NCBI GenBank assembly: GCA_018402085.1 | Contig: JAGYJM010000002.1 | Coordinates: 682,001-746,000 of the forward strand | Direction: 5' to 3' | DNA from: Flavobacteriales bacterium | GTDB taxonomy: Bacteria > Bacteroidota > Bacteroidia > Flavobacteriales_D > Sanyastnellaceae | DNA: 64,000 nucleotides | Shown here: positions 42,832 through 51,265 of the stretch, one piece after another | Numbering within the stretch: position 1 is the stretch's first letter | How the letters are laid out: each line of letters begins with the position of its first letter | Notes under the pieces: model-generated | What the model was told of the DNA's origin: nothing | The model's input: the letters and a program-made list of their open reading frames with translations, nothing else | The model's database searches: none | Made by a program: the position numbers and the translations under genes

Positions 42832-43516
42832 GAAAAGCAGCACATCCAAAGATTTACGCGCCGAAACAGCCGGAGCATCGCTCGTGAGAAACATCGCACA
42901 TGAATTGCGCAACCCGCTGACGAATGTCAGACTGGCATACGCTCAGCTGCTCGACGAAATGGGCGAACGCAATGCGCAAGCTGAAGCCTATCACTTATTA
43001 ATTGAACGAAACCTCCGTAAGGTGGATGACTTAATTGACACTCTGCTGCGCACCTACGGAGAGGTCAAACTGCGTTTGCAGCCCCTGTCGCCTGAAAAGA
43101 TCGTGCAATGCGCCATCCATAATGTGCAGGATCGGGCCGACTTGAAGCAGGTGAAACTGGTCGTTTCCAAAAGCCATATAAACCAACAGATATCGGCAGA
43201 TCCAGATCATTTGGAGCTTGCCCTGACAAATGTGCTGCTCAATGCCGTAGAGGCCGCAGCTATTGAAAGACAAAAAGTCTACGTTGATTGCCGGTCTGAA
43301 GAAGACACCTTCAGATTGACCATTCGGGACGAGGGTCCGGGACTTCCGGATGATATGGAGCGTATTTTCTCTCCGTTTTACAGCGGTCGAAGGGGAGGTA
43401 CGGGGCTCGGCCTGACCGTCACCCGCGTGATTATTGATGCGCACGAGGCCCAGCTCAAAGCCGAAAACCATCCCGAGGGAGGCGCGGTATTCACATTTCT
43501 TTTTAAAACTGTGTAA
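42824..43516 (+). CDS. Soluble sensor histidine kinase
   Basis: 230 residues, much shorter than usual: HisKA dimerisation helix with His26 (NIAHELRNPLTNVRLAYAQL) and HATPase_c with N box LTNVLLNAVEAA, G1 IRDEGPGLP, and G2 GTGLGLTVTRVII. No membrane segment and no PAS, GAF or other sensor domain; only about 20 residues precede the His box. It must sense a cytoplasmic signal through a partner or act as a shared kinase. Overlaps the response regulator end by 8 bp, so the two form a cognate pair. Confidence 0.93.
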   Translation: MAEKSSTSKDLRAETAGASLVRNIAHELRNPLTNVRLAYAQLLDEMGERNAQAEAYHLLIERNLRKVDDLIDTLLRTYGEVKLRLQPLSPEKIVQCAIHNVQDRADLKQVKLVVSKSHINQQISADPDHLELALTNVLLNAVEAAAIERQKVYVDCRSEEDTFRLTIRDEGPGLPDDMERIFSPFYSGRRGGTGLGLTVTRVIIDAHEAQLKAENHPEGGAVFTFLFKTV

Positions 43517-43528
43517 TTTCTTACACAG
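43509..43528. promoter_or_regulatory. Inverted repeat, candidate enhancer (UAS) site upstream of dps
   Basis: CTGTGTAATTTCTTACACAG: perfect 8-bp arms around TTTC, spanning the stop codon of the kinase gene, 74 bp upstream of the sigma-54-like element at 43602. An NtrC-type regulator would bind such a palindrome. No T-run, so not a terminator. Confidence 0.4.
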
Positions 43529-43601
43529 GTGTGTACGTTTTATCCCGCCATTTCTGGCGGTTAAACATCACAAAACATTGATTATCAATTTTTTATATAT
43601 G

Positions 43602-43617
43602 TGGCATGGTATTCCCA
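43602..43617 (+). promoter_or_regulatory. Sigma-54-like -24/-12 element upstream of dps
   Basis: TGGCATGGTATTCCCA compared with the consensus TGGCACGrnnnTTGCw: the -24 GG is intact with TGGCA, the -12 element reads TCCCA so the G of GC is missing. It ends 26 bases before the dps ATG, a suitable distance. Weak on sequence alone. Confidence 0.35.
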
Positions 43618-43643
43618 CTATATAGCGTAAACAGATACGAATT

Positions 43644-44171
43644 ATGGAAACAAATACCATGTCACAAGAAGTGAAACAAGAACAGCCAAAAAAGAGGAAA
43701 CACGCTTTGTTAGGATTTGACCGCACCGAGGCTCGTCGCATCACAGATGCGCTGAACGAAGTATTGGCCAACTACTCTATGCATTATCAGAAACTGCGCA
43801 ACTTTCACTGGAACGTCGTAGGAGCCGACTTTTTTGATGTCCATGAAAAGTTTGAAGATCAGTACAATGAAGCGAAAGAAAACATTGACGAAGTCGCAGA
43901 GCGAATTCGCATTTACGGCGATACCCCGTTCAGCAACATGAGCGATTACCTCAAGCACTCTACCATCAAGGAGTCGCCGACCGACATGAAGGCGATGGAA
44001 ATGGTCAAAGAAATTCTCAAAGATTATCGCATTCTACTCGAATACCTCACCGAAGTAGTAGAAGTCGCGCTCGATACAGGAGACAGCGGAACCGAGGATA
44101 TGTGCAAAGGCTTCATCAAAGACATCGAGGTGCACCACTGGATGATGAGCTCTTTCTCAGCAGATGCCTGA
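43644..44171 (+). CDS. dps: Dps family DNA-protection ferritin
   Basis: 175 residues of the Dps/ferritin-like fold. The ferroxidase site formed between subunits is visible: KLRNFHWNVVGADFFDVHEKFEDQYNEAKENIDEVAERI supplies His, His, Asp and Glu in the standard spacing. A Lys/Arg-rich N-terminal tail (MSQEVKQEQPKKRKH) could bind DNA. Dodecameric cytoplasmic protein that oxidises Fe2+ with H2O2 and protects DNA. Followed by the csbD-like gene and a lipoprotein gene, i.e. a stress-gene cluster next to the NtrC-type pair. Confidence 0.95.
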   Translation: METNTMSQEVKQEQPKKRKHALLGFDRTEARRITDALNEVLANYSMHYQKLRNFHWNVVGADFFDVHEKFEDQYNEAKENIDEVAERIRIYGDTPFSNMSDYLKHSTIKESPTDMKAMEMVKEILKDYRILLEYLTEVVEVALDTGDSGTEDMCKGFIKDIEVHHWMMSSFSADA

Positions 44172-44212
44172 TCAGCAGAATCATCAAATTATTCATTGAA
44201 AAAGTAAAAATT

Positions 44213-44416
44213 ATGAGTACCGATTTTAATACCGATAAGTTAAAAGCCAGATGGCAGGAAGCCGTTGGTAAACTGAAACAAAAATATGGCGAAGTCATCG
44301 ATGATGACATCGTTCACGCTGAAGGAGTGACCGATGAAGTGGTTGGTAAGCTGCGACAGAAACTCAATAAAACCGAAGAAGAAGTTCGTAAAGAGCTCGA
44401 TTCACTCATAAAGTAG
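44213..44416 (+). CDS. CsbD-like stress protein
   Basis: 67 residues from ATG 44213 (MSTDFNTDKLKARWQEAVGKLKQKYG); the track start at 44102 lies within dps and is not credible. The LKARWQEAVGKLKQKYGEVIDDDI pattern and helical, charged composition match the CsbD family of small general-stress proteins, often repeated as xWxQxxGKxK. Function in the cell unknown. 41 bp after dps, same transcript likely. Confidence 0.85.
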   Translation: MSTDFNTDKLKARWQEAVGKLKQKYGEVIDDDIVHAEGVTDEVVGKLRQKLNKTEEEVRKELDSLIK

Positions 44417-44460
44417 TGAGCGCTGAGAATCAACCCTTTAACCACAAACACCCTAAAACG

Positions 44461-44913
44461 ATGAAATCACTGAAACATAGTATATGGATTCTTGCAGCCA
44501 CGTTTTTTCTGCTGACTGCATGCGAGAGCCGCGACGGTAACGCACAGGATCAGAAAGACGCGAAGAAAAGCGCTCAGGAAGACAAGATGTTTGAAGACGA
44601 GAGGAAGGCTCTTAAAGCAGAGCTTCAGGATACCCGCAAGCGTATCAAAAAAGAGGTCAATACCCTCGAAAAGCAAATGGCTAAAGCCGACAAAAAGACG
44701 GAGAGACGTATTGACAGCATGAAAGTGACGCTTGAAAAACGCCAGCAAAAGGTGCAGAAGCAACTTGATGCAGTTAGTGAAGCAACTGACGAATCCTGGT
44801 CTGACGTCAAGCGGAAGACCGATAAGATGGTTGACGACATTGACCGCGAACTTGAGTCACTCGGCAAGGAGCTTAAGGAAACGTGGAACGATGTCGGAGA
44901 TGGCAACAGTTAA
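44461..44913 (+). CDS. Coiled-coil lipoprotein
   Basis: 150 residues from ATG 44461. Lipoprotein signal MKSLKHSIWILAATFFLLTACESRDG with lipobox LTAC. The remainder is almost entirely a charged coiled coil (residues 40 to 140: KALKAELQDTRKRIKKEVNTLEKQMAKADKKTERRID...), with three or more heptads of Leu/Met/Val. Likely periplasmic, anchored in a membrane, spacer- or murein-binding-like in shape. Third gene of the dps cluster, followed by a terminator. Confidence 0.82.
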   Translation: MKSLKHSIWILAATFFLLTACESRDGNAQDQKDAKKSAQEDKMFEDERKALKAELQDTRKRIKKEVNTLEKQMAKADKKTERRIDSMKVTLEKRQQKVQKQLDAVSEATDESWSDVKRKTDKMVDDIDRELESLGKELKETWNDVGDGNS

Positions 44914-44941
44914 GTTGCCCTTTGTCAGGACCAAGCTGAAA

Positions 44942-44972
44942 GTCACTCCAGAACGGGGTGGCTTTTTCTTTT
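44942..44972 (+). terminator. Intrinsic terminator after the stress-gene cluster
   Basis: Stem GTCACTCC / GGGGTGGC (two G-U pairs on RNA) with loop AGAAC, followed by TTTTTCTTTT, 29 bases after the lipoprotein stop. Confidence 0.8.
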
Positions 44973-45043
44973 GTATTATCGTCAATTCTGCTTGAATACT
45001 GTTGCGAAAACACGCATTTTCGTCTCCTCAAAAGATGATCACC

Positions 45044-46741
45044 ATGGCCAGAAGACTCGTAGAATGCGTACCCAATATTTCAGAAGGAAGAAACCGCGAC
45101 ATTATTGATGCAGTGGCATCTGTCGTTGAAACGGTTGAAGGTGTTAAACTGCTTGATGTTGATCCGGGAAGTTCAACCAACCGCACCGTCATCACTTTTG
45201 TTGGCGAGCCGGAAGTCATGGTTGAAGCTGCATTTCGCCTCATCAAGCGAGCCTCAGAGCTCATTGATATGCGCAAGCACAAGGGTGAACACCCTCGCAT
45301 GGGAGCTACGGATGTTTGTCCGTTCGTTCCCGTTAGCAACGTCAGCATAGACGATTGCATCGAGCTTGCCCGTGCACTTGCCAAGCGTGTAGGTGAAGAG
45401 CTAAATATCCCCGTATATCTTTATGAGAGTGCCGCTCAAGATGAAAAACGACGCAACCTTGCGTACTGTCGAAGTGGCGAGTACGAAGGCATGGCGAAAA
45501 TATCAAAGCCTGAATGGAAGCCTGATTTTGGCCCGAATGAATTCAATGACCACGTCCGCCAGACCGGTGTCACTGCCATTGGCGCCCGTGATTTCCTCGT
45601 GGCTTACAACATCAACCTGAATACCACTTCTACGCGTCGTGCCAATGCCGTGGCCTTTGACATCCGCGAGGCGGGTCGTGTCAAGCGTGAGGGTAACCTG
45701 CTCACCGGAAAAAAAGTGCTTGATGAAAACGGCGAACCTGTGCGCATTCCCGGTTCTCTGAAAGCAGTGAAGGGCATCGGCTGGTACATCGAAGAGTATG
45801 GCATCGCCCAGTTGTCACTCAACTTGACCAATATCAGTATCACCCAGGTGCATACGGCCTTTGATGAAGCCTGCGAGCGTGCACGCGATCGGGGGCTGCG
45901 CGTGACGGGTAGTGAGATTGTAGGACTGATTCCGAAAAAAGTGCTGATCGATGCTGCCCACCATTACCTGAAGAAGCAAGAGCGTTCAATGGGCATTTCA
46001 GAGGCAGAGAAAATTAAAATTGCCGTGAAGTCACTCGGATTAGATGACCTTAAGCCCTTTGATCCGCGGGAGAAAGTTATTGAGTACATGCTTGAGGATG
46101 CTTCTGAGAAGCGTCTGATCGACCTGAACCTGGTTGATTTTGCACAAATGACCAGCTACGAATCACCAACTCCGGGTGGAGGTTCAATTGCAGCATATGT
46201 GGGTGCCTTAGGCGTTTCGCTAGGTACCATGGTGGCCAATCTGAGTGCGCATAAGCGCGGCTGGGACGATCGCTGGGAAGCATTCTCTGAATGGGCCGTT
46301 CGCGGAATGGAGTTGCAAGAGACGCTACTGTCATTGGTTGACGAAGACACCCAGGCCTTTAATCGCATCATGGATGCCTACGGCATGCCAAAAGGCAATG
46401 AGGCAGAGAAGCAGGCGCGTAAAGACGCCATTCAGGAGGCCACGAAATACGCTATTGAAATTCCGTTGCAGGTGGCTCGAACTTCGTTGCAAAGCATGGC
46501 GGTCATGAAAGAGATGGCGGCCACAGGTAATCCGAATAGTGTGACAGACGCCGGAGTGGGTGCACTTTGTGCGCGCACTGCAGTGATAGGCGCTGCCATG
46601 AACGTACAGGTAAATACCGGTGATCTTGAAGATGCACACTACAGCGCAAAAGCGCTGGATGAAGCGGCGCAACTGATCCGTCAGGCCGAAGTAATAGAAC
46701 TGGAGGTTCGGGACATCGTGCAGCGCGTACTTGCCCGATAG
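45044..46741 (+). CDS. ftcD: Bifunctional glutamate formimidoyltransferase / formimidoyltetrahydrofolate cyclodeaminase
   Basis: 565 residues from ATG 45044 (MARRLVECVPNISEGRNRDII); the ATG at 45035 is an alternative. Residues 1 to about 330 form the formiminotransferase domain (VECVPNISEGR, GSSTNRTVITFVG, GEHPRMGATDVCPFVPV, active-site His in the GEHPRMGA stretch). Residues 350 to 565 are the cyclodeaminase domain (YESPTPGGGSIAAYVGALGVSLGTMVANLS). It moves the formimino group from N-formimino-L-glutamate to tetrahydrofolate and deaminates it, the final step of one histidine-degradation route; HutI upstream makes the substrate. Confidence 0.95.
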   Translation: MARRLVECVPNISEGRNRDIIDAVASVVETVEGVKLLDVDPGSSTNRTVITFVGEPEVMVEAAFRLIKRASELIDMRKHKGEHPRMGATDVCPFVPVSNVSIDDCIELARALAKRVGEELNIPVYLYESAAQDEKRRNLAYCRSGEYEGMAKISKPEWKPDFGPNEFNDHVRQTGVTAIGARDFLVAYNINLNTTSTRRANAVAFDIREAGRVKREGNLLTGKKVLDENGEPVRIPGSLKAVKGIGWYIEEYGIAQLSLNLTNISITQVHTAFDEACERARDRGLRVTGSEIVGLIPKKVLIDAAHHYLKKQERSMGISEAEKIKIAVKSLGLDDLKPFDPREKVIEYMLEDASEKRLIDLNLVDFAQMTSYESPTPGGGSIAAYVGALGVSLGTMVANLSAHKRGWDDRWEAFSEWAVRGMELQETLLSLVDEDTQAFNRIMDAYGMPKGNEAEKQARKDAIQEATKYAIEIPLQVARTSLQSMAVMKEMAATGNPNSVTDAGVGALCARTAVIGAAMNVQVNTGDLEDAHYSAKALDEAAQLIRQAEVIELEVRDIVQRVLAR

Positions 46742-46910
46742 GGAAATACCTGCTGAAGCTGTATTCAATACAGAATGCGGTGAAATCTCCTGCTTCCTGA
46801 AATCCTACACCAGAATTGCGAACGGTTTTCCTGAATGGAGTATCTATTCGGGTCAACTTTACGTATCAGGAAGAAGACCCACACCGCCCTGAAAACAGCT
46901 AATTTCTGAA

Positions 46911-49190
46911 TTGAACGCAGCAGCTAACATATCCGCACGTCAGCGACTTGAGCGAGTAGTTTATTTCTTCCCGCTTCAACTGCTGTTTCTGCACTTCAAA
47001 AAGAATCTGTTCCTGCTGTTTTTCTGGGTTTTGCTGTTTGGTTATACCCTTAATTACTTTGCTGCCCGCTATGGCGTGGCCTACCAGTTTTTGTATCCCG
47101 AATATGTAGGGCAGAACAGCCTCTTTGCCTTTGCGATGGTCGGATTTGCGCTGGGCGGTTTTATCCTGGCGTTTAACCTGTACACCTACATACTGCATGG
47201 CTACCGGTTTCCGTTCATCGCGACACTGAACAGACCTTTTCTCAAGTTCAGCGTAAACAATTTTATCATTCCCTTCAGCTTTGTGCTGACGTATATTTTC
47301 GCGAGCATAAAGTTTCAACAGACGCAAGAGTTGCTCGGTGATGAGCGCATTGCGATGAACATTTTCGGTTTTATGCTTGGGATGTTCAGTTTTCTGCTGA
47401 TCTCACTGCTTTATTTTCGTTTCACGAATAAGAACGTACTTAGCTACGAGACTGCCGACCAGGAAAAGCGAAAAAAGACGCGTGAAGAAATGGTCAAAAC
47501 GAACCTCCACCGCCGGGCACAATGGGGCAGTGGCTTTCATAAAAACGAGTGGAGGGTAGAAACATATCTTGCAAGTTGGTATAGGGTGAAGCTGGCACGA
47601 ACGGCACATCACTATGATCGTGGCTTGCTCGCAAAGGTACTCGCGCAGAACCACCTGAACGCGAGTATTTTTGAGCTGCTGCTCATCGCATCGTTCATCC
47701 TTATTGGGTCGCTCGGGGAGAATCCCTACTTCGTCTTGCCCGCCGCTGCGAGTGTGATGCTGCTATTTACCATGCTGTTAATGCTGATCAGTGCATTGCA
47801 CAGCTGGATTCGGGGTTGGACGGTGACCGTATTCGTTTTGGTCTTTGTGGTCATTAACTTCTCTATGCCGCAGCTCGGGTTTTTGAATGTCGAGAACCAT
47901 GCTTACGGCCTTGATTATGACGCACCCATGGCGAATTACGACAAAGATTATATTCTCTCGCTGAACAACAACGACTCGATGGCTACGGCCGATTTTAAGC
48001 TAACCGTAGGCATATTAAACAATTGGCGGCGCAAACACCAGGCAGAGGCCATACGTACCGGACAAAAACCAAAACTGGTCATTATCAATACGAGTGGGGG
48101 AGGGTCACGTTCTGCTTTGTGGACTTTCAGCAGCCTCTCGTACGCTGACAGCATTCTTGGAGGGCGGCTCTTCAACCATGCGGCATTGATTTCCGGTTCA
48201 TCCGGAGGGATGATCGGTGCTGCTTATCTACGAGAGCTGAAGTTACAAGAGGCGCAAGACAGCCTTGCGGTTATTCATCGTTCAACGCACCTCACGCGGA
48301 TAGGGCAAGACTTACTGAATCCGATTATTTTCAGTATTGCCACCAATGACTTTTTTGTGCGTTACCAAAAGGTGCAAGACGGTGATCGTGAGTACACCAA
48401 AGACCGCGCCTGGGCTTTTGAAAAACGCCTCAACGAGAATACAGATTACCTTTTAGACAAGAGGCTTGGCGATTATGTTGAGCCTGAGCAGAAAGGCATC
48501 ATACCAATGATGGTTATGGCACCTACGATTGTTAACGACGGCCGACGGCTGCTGATCAGCGCCCAGCCATGCAGTTACCTCACTCAGAACAAACCCATCA
48601 GCACAGTGAACTACGAAGCCATTGGTGAAGATGTAGAGTTTCTCCGCCTTTTTCGCGATCAGGATCCCTACAACCTGAAGTTCACCAGCGCTTTGCGTAT
48701 GAACGCAACCTTTCCCTATGTTTTGCCCATTGTCACGCTGCCTTCAGAACCTCCTGTGGAAGTAATGGACGCCGGAATGCGCGATAATTTCGGCATGAAG
48801 ACGACCTTGCAGTTCTTGTATACCTTCCGCAACTGGATCAACACGAATACCAGCGGCGTAGTTATTCTGCAGGTGCGCGATGTACAGCGCAACAGTGAAC
48901 GCCAGCGCATTCAGCAGACCCTCTTCAACAGGGTGATGGCCCCGTTGGGCTCCGTTTATGGTAATTTCACAAGGATGCAGGATTATAACAATGATCAGCT
49001 CATCCGTTACCTGTCAGCCTGGTTTGAAAATGACATTGATATTGTCACCTTTCAACTGGCGCCAAGCAAAGAATCGTCGGTATCTCTGAGCTGGCACTTA
49101 ACCTCTACTGAAAAGCAGACCATTCGTCGTGAGCTTAATTCTGAAGAATTCACCGGTGCGGTAGAAACGCTGGAAACATTGTTGCCCTAA
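46911..49190 (+). CDS. Patatin-like phospholipase with N-terminal multi-spanning membrane domain
   Basis: 759 residues from a TTG codon; no ATG precedes the first membrane segment, so a rare start is needed. Residues 20 to 320 hold about seven hydrophobic segments (LFLLFFWVLLFGYTLNYF, SLFAFAMVGFALGGFILAF, and so on). The patatin domain follows: oxyanion loop NTSGGGSRSALW, nucleophile elbow ISGSSGGMIGAAY (GxSxG) and the catalytic Asp in MDAGMRDNFG. All catalytic residues are present. Likely a membrane-bound lipase or phospholipase acting from the cytoplasmic side. Standing alone 170 bp after ftcD. Confidence 0.87.
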   Translation: MNAAANISARQRLERVVYFFPLQLLFLHFKKNLFLLFFWVLLFGYTLNYFAARYGVAYQFLYPEYVGQNSLFAFAMVGFALGGFILAFNLYTYILHGYRFPFIATLNRPFLKFSVNNFIIPFSFVLTYIFASIKFQQTQELLGDERIAMNIFGFMLGMFSFLLISLLYFRFTNKNVLSYETADQEKRKKTREEMVKTNLHRRAQWGSGFHKNEWRVETYLASWYRVKLARTAHHYDRGLLAKVLAQNHLNASIFELLLIASFILIGSLGENPYFVLPAAASVMLLFTMLLMLISALHSWIRGWTVTVFVLVFVVINFSMPQLGFLNVENHAYGLDYDAPMANYDKDYILSLNNNDSMATADFKLTVGILNNWRRKHQAEAIRTGQKPKLVIINTSGGGSRSALWTFSSLSYADSILGGRLFNHAALISGSSGGMIGAAYLRELKLQEAQDSLAVIHRSTHLTRIGQDLLNPIIFSIATNDFFVRYQKVQDGDREYTKDRAWAFEKRLNENTDYLLDKRLGDYVEPEQKGIIPMMVMAPTIVNDGRRLLISAQPCSYLTQNKPISTVNYEAIGEDVEFLRLFRDQDPYNLKFTSALRMNATFPYVLPIVTLPSEPPVEVMDAGMRDNFGMKTTLQFLYTFRNWINTNTSGVVILQVRDVQRNSERQRIQQTLFNRVMAPLGSVYGNFTRMQDYNNDQLIRYLSAWFENDIDIVTFQLAPSKESSVSLSWHLTSTEKQTIRRELNSEEFTGAVETLETLLP

Positions 49191-49205
49191 CCACAGTTGC
49201 ATCGG

Positions 49206-49213
49206 TATCTTTG
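49206..49213 (+). promoter_or_regulatory. Promoter of the DUF3817 gene (TTG-N21-TATCTTTG)
   Basis: -7 box TATCTTTG with TTG at 49182-49184, 21 bases upstream; both elements of the Bacteroidota promoter are present. It lies inside the ORF-track frame that begins at 49197 and so fixes the start at ATG 49230. Confidence 0.6.
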
Positions 49214-49229
49214 CAATAAGAACAGTGTT

Positions 49230-49538
49230 ATGTTAGGAACACCCATTCAGCGCCTGCGCGTCATCGCCATCCTCGAAGGCATAAGTTACTTGCTATTCGC
49301 TATCACCATGCCACTCAAGTATGGGTATGACATCCGTGAACCGAACATGTACGTAGGTATGGCCCACGGCTATCTCTTTGTGCTCTATATCGTTCTGGCC
49401 ATCTATGCGATCATCCGTTATCGCTGGAACTTCCGTCAGAGCGCACTCACACTCGTAGCCTCGATTATCCCCTTTGGCACCTTCTACGCTGATCACGTCT
49501 TTTTCAAGAAAGTAGCAGCCGATAAGAAGGTAGGTTAA
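49230..49538 (+). CDS. DUF3817 membrane protein
   Basis: 102 residues from ATG 49230 (MLGTPIQRLRVIAILEGISYLLFAITMPLKYG). Three hydrophobic segments with the DUF3817 pattern: RLRVIAILEGISYLLF, the amphipathic EPNMYVGMAHGYLFVLYIVLAIYA, and LVASIIPFGTFYADHVFFKK. DUF3817 proteins are small inner-membrane proteins of unknown function, sometimes at the end of larger transport proteins. Single-gene unit. Confidence 0.87.
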   Translation: MLGTPIQRLRVIAILEGISYLLFAITMPLKYGYDIREPNMYVGMAHGYLFVLYIVLAIYAIIRYRWNFRQSALTLVASIIPFGTFYADHVFFKKVAADKKVG

Positions 49539-49647
49539 TTCGAAGCCTGCATCAGCTTATCTTTTCGGCTGAATGATTCCGCATTTCCCTTAATTTGAGG
49601 GGTCATCGGAAAAGTCATTTTCCGTAGGTTTATCAAAATCACAGGAA

Positions 49648-51231
49648 GTGAACCCAACGAATAACAACGATAGAGACCACGCTGAAGAGCCGAACGAAGA
49701 GAACGGATCGACTCCTTTCAACGAAGAAGAAGAGACACCTGAAGAAAAGACCAGACGCGAGGCTGACGAAGCCGAAGAAGAAGCACGTAAAGAGGAAGCC
49801 GATAAAGCTGCCGGACGCAGTCAGCGTGCTTTTCGGGTCTTTACCGCCAATGCCTTGAACTTCTTTCGTCATACCCTGAGTCTAAAAGAAGGTGTTGATA
49901 AGAAGGCCACCGTTGAAGGCATCGAGCGAGACGTTGAGTTTAGAGGCCATGCTGCATGGATTTTGGTATTCTCAGTATTGATTGCATCGATTGGACTCTC
50001 GGTTGGGAATACTGCGGTCATCATCGGTGCGATGTTGATCTCTCCGCTGATGGGGCCTATCTTGGGTATCGGCCTCGCTGCCGGCACGAATGACCTTCCA
50101 ATGCTCAAGCGGTCAATGGCCAACTTGTTCATTGCTATTTTCATCAGTGTGTTGATTTCGGCATTGTACTTCCTGATCATTCCGATGCCCGAGATCAACC
50201 TCGAATTGCAAGACCGTAAGCAGGCAACGCTGCTGGCGATTGCGATAGCGCTCTTCGGTGGTGCTGCCGGTATTATTGCCGGGTCGCGTCGCTATAAAAG
50301 TAACGTCGTTCCCGGTGTGGCCATCGCTACTGCGCTTATGCCGCCACTGTGTACGGTTGGATTCGGACTGGCAACATTGCAGTGGGATTATTTTTTTGGC
50401 GCAGCATACCTCTTCTTTATCAATTCGGTTTTTATCGCGCTGCCGACCTATTTCTATATCCGCTACATGCGTTTTCCGGTAAAGAAGTTCATTGACCCGA
50501 AAGTGGAGCGCCGCATTCGTTGGAGAATTTCGATTTTCCTGATCATCACGGTGGTGCCAAGTGGGTACATTTTCTATAACGTACTTCAGAAGAGCTTTTT
50601 TCACGGGCGTGCTCAGAGTTTTTTGCAAGAGGTGGAGTTAAGTCTGAGCGACCGCAGCACAACCCTGATCAGCGAGCGCATTGTTTATGATGTCGATACT
50701 CCGTCAATCAAAATTGCGCTCATGGGTGACCCTTTAACCCCTGACTTACGCGATCATTGGAAAGATTTGCAGCAACGCTACGAGCTCGAGGATTGCAACC
50801 TTGATATACGGGAGCCCCGTGATTTTGGCACTGAGATTGCCAAGTTACGTGAGCAGAGCAGGGAGCTTTCAGAGGGTCAGGTCAAGGAGTTTTATCTGCG
50901 TGAGCTCGATGACCGCAATCGTGAACTTGACTCGCTCGAACAGGTTTTGTCAACCTATCAGGAGGGCAGTCAACAGCTCGATGAGATCGCAGGAGAGATA
51001 AAAATGCTTTTCCCGGGGATTGAGCGGGCGGCTTTTGCTTTTCTCGAAGAAACAGACTTTACCAACGGAACAGATACGATCCCAACTTTGTTGGTGAAGT
51101 GGACACCTGAATTGGATAAACGGGAGCGCAAAGAATCAGAAGCGAAGCTTACCGAATGGCTGCGCATCCGCATCCGCAATCAGGAGGCAAGGGTTATGCA
51201 TTACGCGGGCTATGAAGACGACGAACAGTAG
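49648..51231 (+). CDS. DUF389 (TIGR00341-type) membrane protein
   Basis: 527 residues from GTG 49648. A very acidic N-terminal tail (residues 1 to 55, Glu-rich) precedes six or seven membrane segments with the DUF389 motifs SIGLSVGNTAVIIGAMLISPLMGPILGIGLA and VPGVAIATALMPPLCTVGFGLA. A soluble C-terminal region of about 210 residues with a predicted helix (REQSRELSEGQVKEFYLRELDDRNRELDSLEQVL) follows, longer than in most members. Transport or channel function unproven. Isolated gene. Confidence 0.88.
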   Translation: MNPTNNNDRDHAEEPNEENGSTPFNEEEETPEEKTRREADEAEEEARKEEADKAAGRSQRAFRVFTANALNFFRHTLSLKEGVDKKATVEGIERDVEFRGHAAWILVFSVLIASIGLSVGNTAVIIGAMLISPLMGPILGIGLAAGTNDLPMLKRSMANLFIAIFISVLISALYFLIIPMPEINLELQDRKQATLLAIAIALFGGAAGIIAGSRRYKSNVVPGVAIATALMPPLCTVGFGLATLQWDYFFGAAYLFFINSVFIALPTYFYIRYMRFPVKKFIDPKVERRIRWRISIFLIITVVPSGYIFYNVLQKSFFHGRAQSFLQEVELSLSDRSTTLISERIVYDVDTPSIKIALMGDPLTPDLRDHWKDLQQRYELEDCNLDIREPRDFGTEIAKLREQSRELSEGQVKEFYLRELDDRNRELDSLEQVLSTYQEGSQQLDEIAGEIKMLFPGIERAAFAFLEETDFTNGTDTIPTLLVKWTPELDKRERKESEAKLTEWLRIRIRNQEARVMHYAGYEDDEQ

Positions 51232-51265
51232 AACTGATGCCAAACAGGGGAGGGCAATTGGTGCT

